This document shows, piece after piece, positions 58,801 to 64,000 of a stretch of DNA of 64,000 nt. Numbering within the stretch: the stretch's first letter is position 1; every line of letters begins with the position of its first letter. Source of the stretch: Dryas octopetala. Its lineage: Eukaryota; Streptophyta; Magnoliopsida; Rosales; Rosaceae. Location: positions 3,817,896 through 3,881,895 of the forward strand of contig OY992837.1 in assembly GCA_963921425.1 (NCBI GenBank), read 5' to 3'. Position numbers and translations under genes: made by a program. The notes below the pieces were generated by a model, which made no database searches, was not told the DNA's origin, and saw only the letters and a list, made by a program, of their open reading frames with translations.

Positions 58801-61218
58801 CAATTCTCAAGAGTAGGGAAACAATTTTCACAGTTCATTTTTCTTCTCATACATGATTTTTTTTTCTTTTTCAATTTTTTTTAATTATTTTGCAATTATG
58901 GTTTTGTAAAAAAGATGAAGTTGTTTCCAAACAAATGTATGATAGGTGCTAAAATCGCCTCCCTAGGTGTATTGAAAATCACTTCAAATTGATTTGCACA
59001 ATAACATTGTTTTGTTGTTTGGTCTCTTCACATTCATGAACTTGATGATTGAACCAAATCCAAATTGGGTTCATTTTCTCTTTTGACTATTTCTTAAATG
59101 TTTTTATTGACCAATGGAAATGGATCGATCTAGTGGATTTCTTACTAAAGCAGGAGAATTTGGCTAAATTAGACTACAATGAGATAAAAGTTACACACAT
59201 GACTGTTTCATAAGATCAAAGAATCAACTATAACTATCCATCCTTTGCTCACTAACAAGAACACACCGAACTCAACAAGGTTGAACTTTTCAAACAAAAT
59301 CTAAATTGCCTGTAAGTTTGAAGCACTTTTTAAAACTTTGGTGCCTTGTGGTGGTTCATAACTTCATACAAATGATCCCATCCCCAGCCCATATGTTCAC
59401 ATGTGTCCACTTTAATAGCTAACATGGCCTGTGAGGTTCAATAAGTTCACTTGGCTCTTTTCCCTTTTTAAATGAAGTCATTCGGTGTTTTATTTTTGTG
59501 GGTATTTTTATTGGACCCAAAACGTGGGTTCACATTGTTGTAACACAGAGACTGAGCAACAGAGTCACAGACGCATTGGTCAACAAGGTGAAGCAAAAAG
59601 GGCAATAATGTGAACACAAAAAAAGAAAGAAGGAAGGAGAATTAAGGTGGGGTTTAATGTTTTGTCAAAGACTCGAAGTGTTTAATACACACCTGTAAAT
59701 GACACATTCTGATACAATGTAACAAAATAATAAGACCCATTGCCCCATTGGTCAAAAAAAAAACAAAATAATATGACCCTTTAATAAAAAAATCTATTAT
59801 ATAATTAAAATGTTAATCCATAATTAAAAACTATCAATTTTTGGTTGTTTTGGTGTTTTTATTTTTCTAACTCTTTCTTTCTGTCTTTTTGTTTCGCTTC
59901 ACTTCCACCAGTACGTCTCTCTCTGCTGGCTATCATCTAAATCTTGAGGAGCTTATCTAGCTAATATCTCCTTAGTCCTTCGGTCCTTCCCCATTTTGAT
60001 TTTGTTGTTCTAAAATTTGGGCTTCAAACTCTGCAAAGATCACTCTGCTTCGCTTTCACAGTGAATCTTTCACCAAATAAATATCCAACCCTTTCTTTCG
60101 CTAAAGAAACAAATCTACTACAAACCCGGTAATTAGTTTCTTTCCTTCTTCTCTTTGATCCTCGAGTCGATTCCGGAGCCATCACACAGTGAAAGTAAAA
60201 CTATATCTCTCTCTCTTTCTCTGTGTTTTCCTTCAGATTTAGCAAAATGCAGACCCTTTGGAGGACCCCATTAAAGCTCTGATTCTCTCACACCTACTTG
60301 TATCTGTGGGGTTGTTGTGAGCCATTTACTACTGTGATCTTTACCAGCGAATTCAATGATGAGATTCTTGAAGTGCATCGGCTTCTCACGCGCTTTTTGG
60401 TGGCTAATTCTGGGTCTGAATTTGCATTTCATTGTGGGTTTTTGAGCTGCATGCTCTGCTCTTCTTCTCCTTCTTCTTCTTCCTCAGTTGGCAAGAAAGC
60501 TCAAGATTTAGGGCTTTGTACTGAGACCCTCCAGTTGTATCCTTACAGAGATCAGGTATTTAGCTGCCCCTGCTAAAATCTCCACCTGGGTTCTTGATCT
60601 TGATACTGAATCTGCGGTATTTTTTTTGTTAATTTTAGGAACCGTAATAATCGCGAAGCTTATTTTTTGACCGTTTGAAGAAGAAAGAGGAGGTTGGAAG
60701 AGTTTCTTGCTTGCTTTAAATTTCAATTTAATTCGTTTATGGGGTTTATGGTGAAGAATCTGGGTTTTAATTCCTTTTGAGCTAAAGAAGATTCGCAAGC
60801 AAAACTCTTTGAGTCTTTGAGAGAGCTTCTTTGACAAGGATTCCAAAAGGGAAAAGCAATCTGAAGAAGGCATAAGGGTTGCAACCGTTGAGACCTTCAA
60901 AGTCGCTTTATACTCACACTCTCACACTCTCTACTCTGAGGGCTGACAGTATAGTTTTTCTTTATCTTGTATCCGTTGCTTCTATTAATTGGAGATAAAT
61001 GTGGTTGATGCCTCCAAGTGTGGATTTACAAGTCTAAGACCTGCGATTTTGAGGCTTAATTCCAAGAAATTTATTGCACATTTCCGTTATCATTCTTTGG
61101 ATCCAGGTGTGTTATAAATAGTTACACCTCTGTGAACTTCGTATATCCTCTGGGAGTTGGGATTTTACCAAGTTGGTTTGAGTAGCATTGTGCTGAGTTT
61201 CAAAGCTTCAAGGCATCG
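55835..61218. other. Intergenic plus the DUF1191 leader
   Basis: No supported coding gene. A small inverted-repeat element is at 58423-58786; the rest is AT-rich. From about 59900 the sequence becomes the CT-rich leader of the DUF1191 gene. Frames at 60298-60576 and on the minus strand at 60508-60900 are within this leader and have no domain. Confidence 0.55.
58423..58786. mobile_element. Inverted-repeat MITE (ACACTTATAC family)
   Basis: The left arm TTACACTTATACTCCCTGGG, then TTTATCGTCTTTTCACATACACC, is mirrored on the right by GGTGTATG-like sequence, CGAAAAGATGATAAACC and GAGGGTATAAGTGTA. About 365 bp, A/T-rich centre. No clean target duplication seen. Confidence 0.7.
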
Positions 61219-62190
61219 ATGGGGCTTCTTTTCCGAAGTCTCGCGATGCTGTTCATTGTAGTATGGTTCTCGCAGCTGCCGGATCTCTCTGCACAATCTT
61301 CAAGAGGCTCAGCAACTGCTCTTGATAATCTTCTTCAAGATTATGCTTACAGGGCTTTTGTTCATCCCAAGACTGGCATTCCGTATGATGGGGTTGTTCC
61401 TTCGAATTTGACTGGAATTCAGATTGCAGCTATGAGGCTCAGAAGTGGTAGCTTATACAGAAGAGGTGTTAAAATGTACAAGGAGTTTGAGATCCCCCCA
61501 GGTGTCACTGAGAGTCCTTATGTGCAGAGGCTTGTTTTGGTGTACCAAAACTTAGGCAATTGGTCAATGGTGTATTACCCATTACCAGGTTACTCTTACT
61601 TAGCTCCTGTGCTGGGTCTTCTTGCTTATGATGCTTCCAACTTGTCAGCGAAAAATTTACCTGAATTAGATATCAGGGCATCGGGTGATCCCATAATGAT
61701 CAAATTCCAGGATGTGAAACCGACCCCTGTTGGGACTGTGGCAAAGTGCGTTTCATTTGATTTAGATGGTTCTGTCAATTTGAGCAATGTGGTATCAGGC
61801 AACATATGTTCAACAATCCAACAGGGGCACTTCTCTATAGCCGTCGAGTCCATTGCTCCTTCTCCAGCACCAGTCTCTCCTAGTCCTGCCCCTGTTGGAA
61901 GTCCAAATGTAGCACCAATGCCTAGTGGTGGAGGAAAGAAGAAGAAGAAGAATAAGGCAAAAGTGTGGATAGTTGTTGGGTCTGTGCTGGGTGGATTAGC
62001 ATTGTTGGCATTGTTGTCATTCTTGGTACTGTGGGTGCACAAGTACAAGGAAAGGAAGAATTTGCAACAGATGGAGAAGGCTGCAGATATAGGAGAAGCC
62101 TTGCATATGACCCCAGTTGGGGATACAAAAGCACCTGCAGCAATGGTTACTCGAACACAACCGACCATTGAGAGTGAATATGTGCCTTGA
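61219..62190 (+). CDS. DUF1191 family single-pass membrane protein
   Basis: A single coding exon of 323 residues. A signal peptide is likely at 1-25 (hydrophobic LAMLFIVVWF, cut near LSAQ). The extracellular part contains the DUF1191 blocks TALDNLLQDYAYRAF, HPKTGIPYDG, SGSLYRRGVKMYKEFEIPPGV and VYQNLGNWS. A Pro/Ser hinge (APSPAPVSPSPAPVG, about 215-230) leads to a KKKKKNKAK basic patch, one membrane span at about 249-273 and a short cytoplasmic tail. The family is plant-specific and uncharacterised; the layout resembles cell-surface proteins with a Pro-rich wall-facing hinge, which is inference. The 5' leader seems to be over 1 kb and includes at least one candidate intron (donors near 60127 and 60555). 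Family call is firm, function unknown. Confidence 0.85.
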   Translation: MGLLFRSLAMLFIVVWFSQLPDLSAQSSRGSATALDNLLQDYAYRAFVHPKTGIPYDGVVPSNLTGIQIAAMRLRSGSLYRRGVKMYKEFEIPPGVTESPYVQRLVLVYQNLGNWSMVYYPLPGYSYLAPVLGLLAYDASNLSAKNLPELDIRASGDPIMIKFQDVKPTPVGTVAKCVSFDLDGSVNLSNVVSGNICSTIQQGHFSIAVESIAPSPAPVSPSPAPVGSPNVAPMPSGGGKKKKKNKAKVWIVVGSVLGGLALLALLSFLVLWVHKYKERKNLQQMEKAADIGEALHMTPVGDTKAPAAMVTRTQPTIESEYVP

Positions 62191-64000
62191 GTCTCACCAT
62201 TTTGTACAAGCTCCCACTTCTTCCAAATTCCAACCACTATTCATATTCAATGTTCAATTCCTGTATTCAGAAATTCATCTAATCACACCTTTTTTTGGTG
62301 GTGTCTCTCCTTCTCCTCTTTGTTTGTTCTTGGTAGATTCTTTGTGTCACCGTGGGTAATCTAGGATTTTTGTGTAAATCTATTGTCACTCACTGATAGT
62401 TACTATGATTCATTGTGCTGTGAACTGTGAATTTTAGCCCAAAGTGATTCTATATGTGATGAATTTAGTTGTTTCATTGACAAGAAATTATAAGTTTCAT
62501 TGACACCCTCTTTTCAATTGTTTTCTAATTGAGTCCAAAGAATGTTACTTGGAGATCATGTAGTAACAATGATGAGAATTTGATCATGCACAGCTTGGTA
62601 TGGCAATGGAGGTGAAGCACACACAAGCTTTATGATAGCTAATATTTCTCTATTCTTAATGTTGTACATGATGAAGGAGACCGACACAAAGAGTTATACA
62701 CTGGCAATAGAATGCTATGGCGTTTCTATTGTCGAGGTGAAGCACACACAGGCTTTATTATATCTAAGCAGTTCTACTTGTTGTCCAGGTACTCATATGG
62801 CTTGGTATGGATGCTCATGTCAATTGCCAACACTCAACAGAATCTTATGTTGAGTGTTGTAACCTTGTTTGGGAGGAAATAAACCAAACAATCACACACT
62901 TTGGGCAGAGAGCTTTCAGACCGCGAATGGTTGAGGAATTCGACTTTTTCTGCCACGTCCAAAATTTTGGTACTTTTGTCATTTCCTTGTTCAAGTGCTG
63001 TCAACTGTGCTTGTCTTGCCCTCCACCTAACATTTTTATGGAACGGAAAACAAAAATTATATATTAATATTCTACTACGTGGACCTAAGTCGCCAGAAAG
63101 CAAATGGATATTAAACTGGTTGTTCTCTCTCTCTCTTCTTTTTTTTCTTTTTTTAAGAATTCAGATGGAAAGGTCTGTATTAATTGGAAATTGGAATTAT
63201 ATATTCGTTTGTTTGTTCCTCGGTTTGTTTTTAATGCGATCAAAATAAAATAAATTAGTAGAAGCATTAAATAAACAATAATGGCACCCAACAGCGCACA
63301 TATGAGCAAATGCAAGAAGTGGGGTGTTGGGGAATCAGTGTGAACTGTGAAGCACCACCAGAAGCCAGAAGGTACATCTATCATAGTTTCCAGCTCCACG
63401 TTTCATATCAAGGGATTTGGGGTCTTCACCCACTTTCTTCCTCAAATCTTCCTCCACTTGAATTTGTTTGCAGAGAAGAGTAACTAGCAAGGTGAAAATA
63501 TATCAACTTTCTACAGCATCATCATTATATTTAATATTTATATTCAATTTTCACGACAGACATAATCATCCCTCTTTGTAATAAATGGTAACAACACAAT
63601 TAACACACCATTTATTAAAAAAAAAAGACGAAATCAAGAATGTCTTGGTACAAGGGGTGGTAGTGACTCAATCATCAAATTAATGAAGATACCATTTTGC
63701 TCACAAACTATTTTCAAATGACTTTCTGCAAGAAGCACTAGGACCATAATTCATATCAGGGAAAAAAACAAAAGAAAGTAAGAAAATTATGGTTACCCAT
63801 TAATGTAGAAAGTGAAAATGAATTAGTTATCAGGCAGAGTTTGAATATCGAACCGATTATCTGCTTATGGAGCAGATATGCCCATCTACTGTAAATAGTA
63901 AATCTGCCCACCTACTGTAAATAGTAAATACTCTGCTTGGAATGTGGATGATAAAATCGGTAGCACACACACTAGCACTAATTTCCTCATTAAAATTCGT
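62191..64000. other. 3' region of the DUF1191 gene and intergenic
   Basis: No supported gene. A 50-bp duplication of GAGGTGAAGCACACACAAGCTTTAT-like sequence occurs at about 62610-62640 and 62735-62760. Near 63875-63930 CTGCCCACCTACTGTAAATAGTAAA is present twice in tandem (once with a change). The minus-strand frame 63085-63399 is low-complexity and unsupported. Confidence 0.5.

Noticed and set aside
60298..60576. 92-codon frame in the DUF1191 leader
   Set aside because: It begins without a good context, ends at a candidate donor site, and contains a Ser run from a TTC repeat; more likely 5'UTR.
63085..63399. Hydrophobic 104-codon minus-strand frame
   Set aside because: Low-complexity AT-rich sequence with a lysine/glutamate run from a CTTTTTTC tract; no supporting signal.
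1..64000. CRISPR arrays, bacterial operons or phage
   Set aside because: None seen; the window is eukaryotic plant DNA with introns, and regular repeats here are transposon or satellite-like.

Overview
The window is nuclear DNA from a flowering plant. Genes are split by short AT-rich GT-AG introns, and the proteins belong to plant-only or plant-expanded families: LEA_2/NHL, SIAMESE-related, CML42-type calmodulin-like, MAKR, CYP714, F-box, PILS and DUF1191. Noncoding DNA is about 65-70% AT and holds many small inverted-repeat transposons and GA/CT microsatellites. I infer a eudicot with a compact genome, possibly Rosaceae (Prunus-like), but no single feature proves the species.

Layout. 0-4.3 kb: a LEA_2/NHL membrane protein (+) and an SMR11-like CDK inhibitor (-). 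4.3-11 kb: a CML42-like calcium sensor (+) among repeats, one of them containing a decayed CYP714 fragment. 11-13.2 kb: a two-exon MAKR gene (+) with an inverted-repeat element inside its intron. 13.2-20.4 kb: three inverted-repeat elements, an intact five-exon CYP714-type P450 (+), and a collapsed duplicate that keeps its promoter and the two ends of the gene. 20.5-21.8 kb: an F-box gene (-). 21.8-29 kb: no convincing gene, but a retroelement-like block of hairpin repeats and two tandem 400-bp foldback elements. 29.5-32.9 kb: a ten-coding-exon PILS auxin carrier (+). 34.3-36.1 kb: a RING-H2 E3 ligase (-). 39-43.2 kb: a bromodomain protein (+). 44.2-46.5 kb: a coiled-coil protein (+). 46.6-48.4 kb: a Pack-MULE-like element carrying a clathrin heavy chain exon. 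49.2 kb: a possible small protein (-). 50-54 kb: an RNFT-like membrane RING E3 ligase with eight coding exons (-). 54.7-55.8 kb: an inverted-repeat element with a C-rich minisatellite core. 61.2-62.2 kb: a DUF1191 membrane protein (+) with a long leader.

The genes do not form a pathway cluster; they are ordinary independent plant genes. The most notable content is repetitive. Four elements share arms built from short sub-repeats around GTACC or GGTAC; two of these have 9-10 bp target duplications typical of Mutator-like elements. The CYP714 locus shows tandem duplication followed by collapse. Exon coordinates given here were worked out by hand from GT-AG sites and reading phase. The phases close exactly for the P450, PILS, MAKR, coiled-coil and RNFT-like genes; one junction in the bromodomain gene remains ambiguous.
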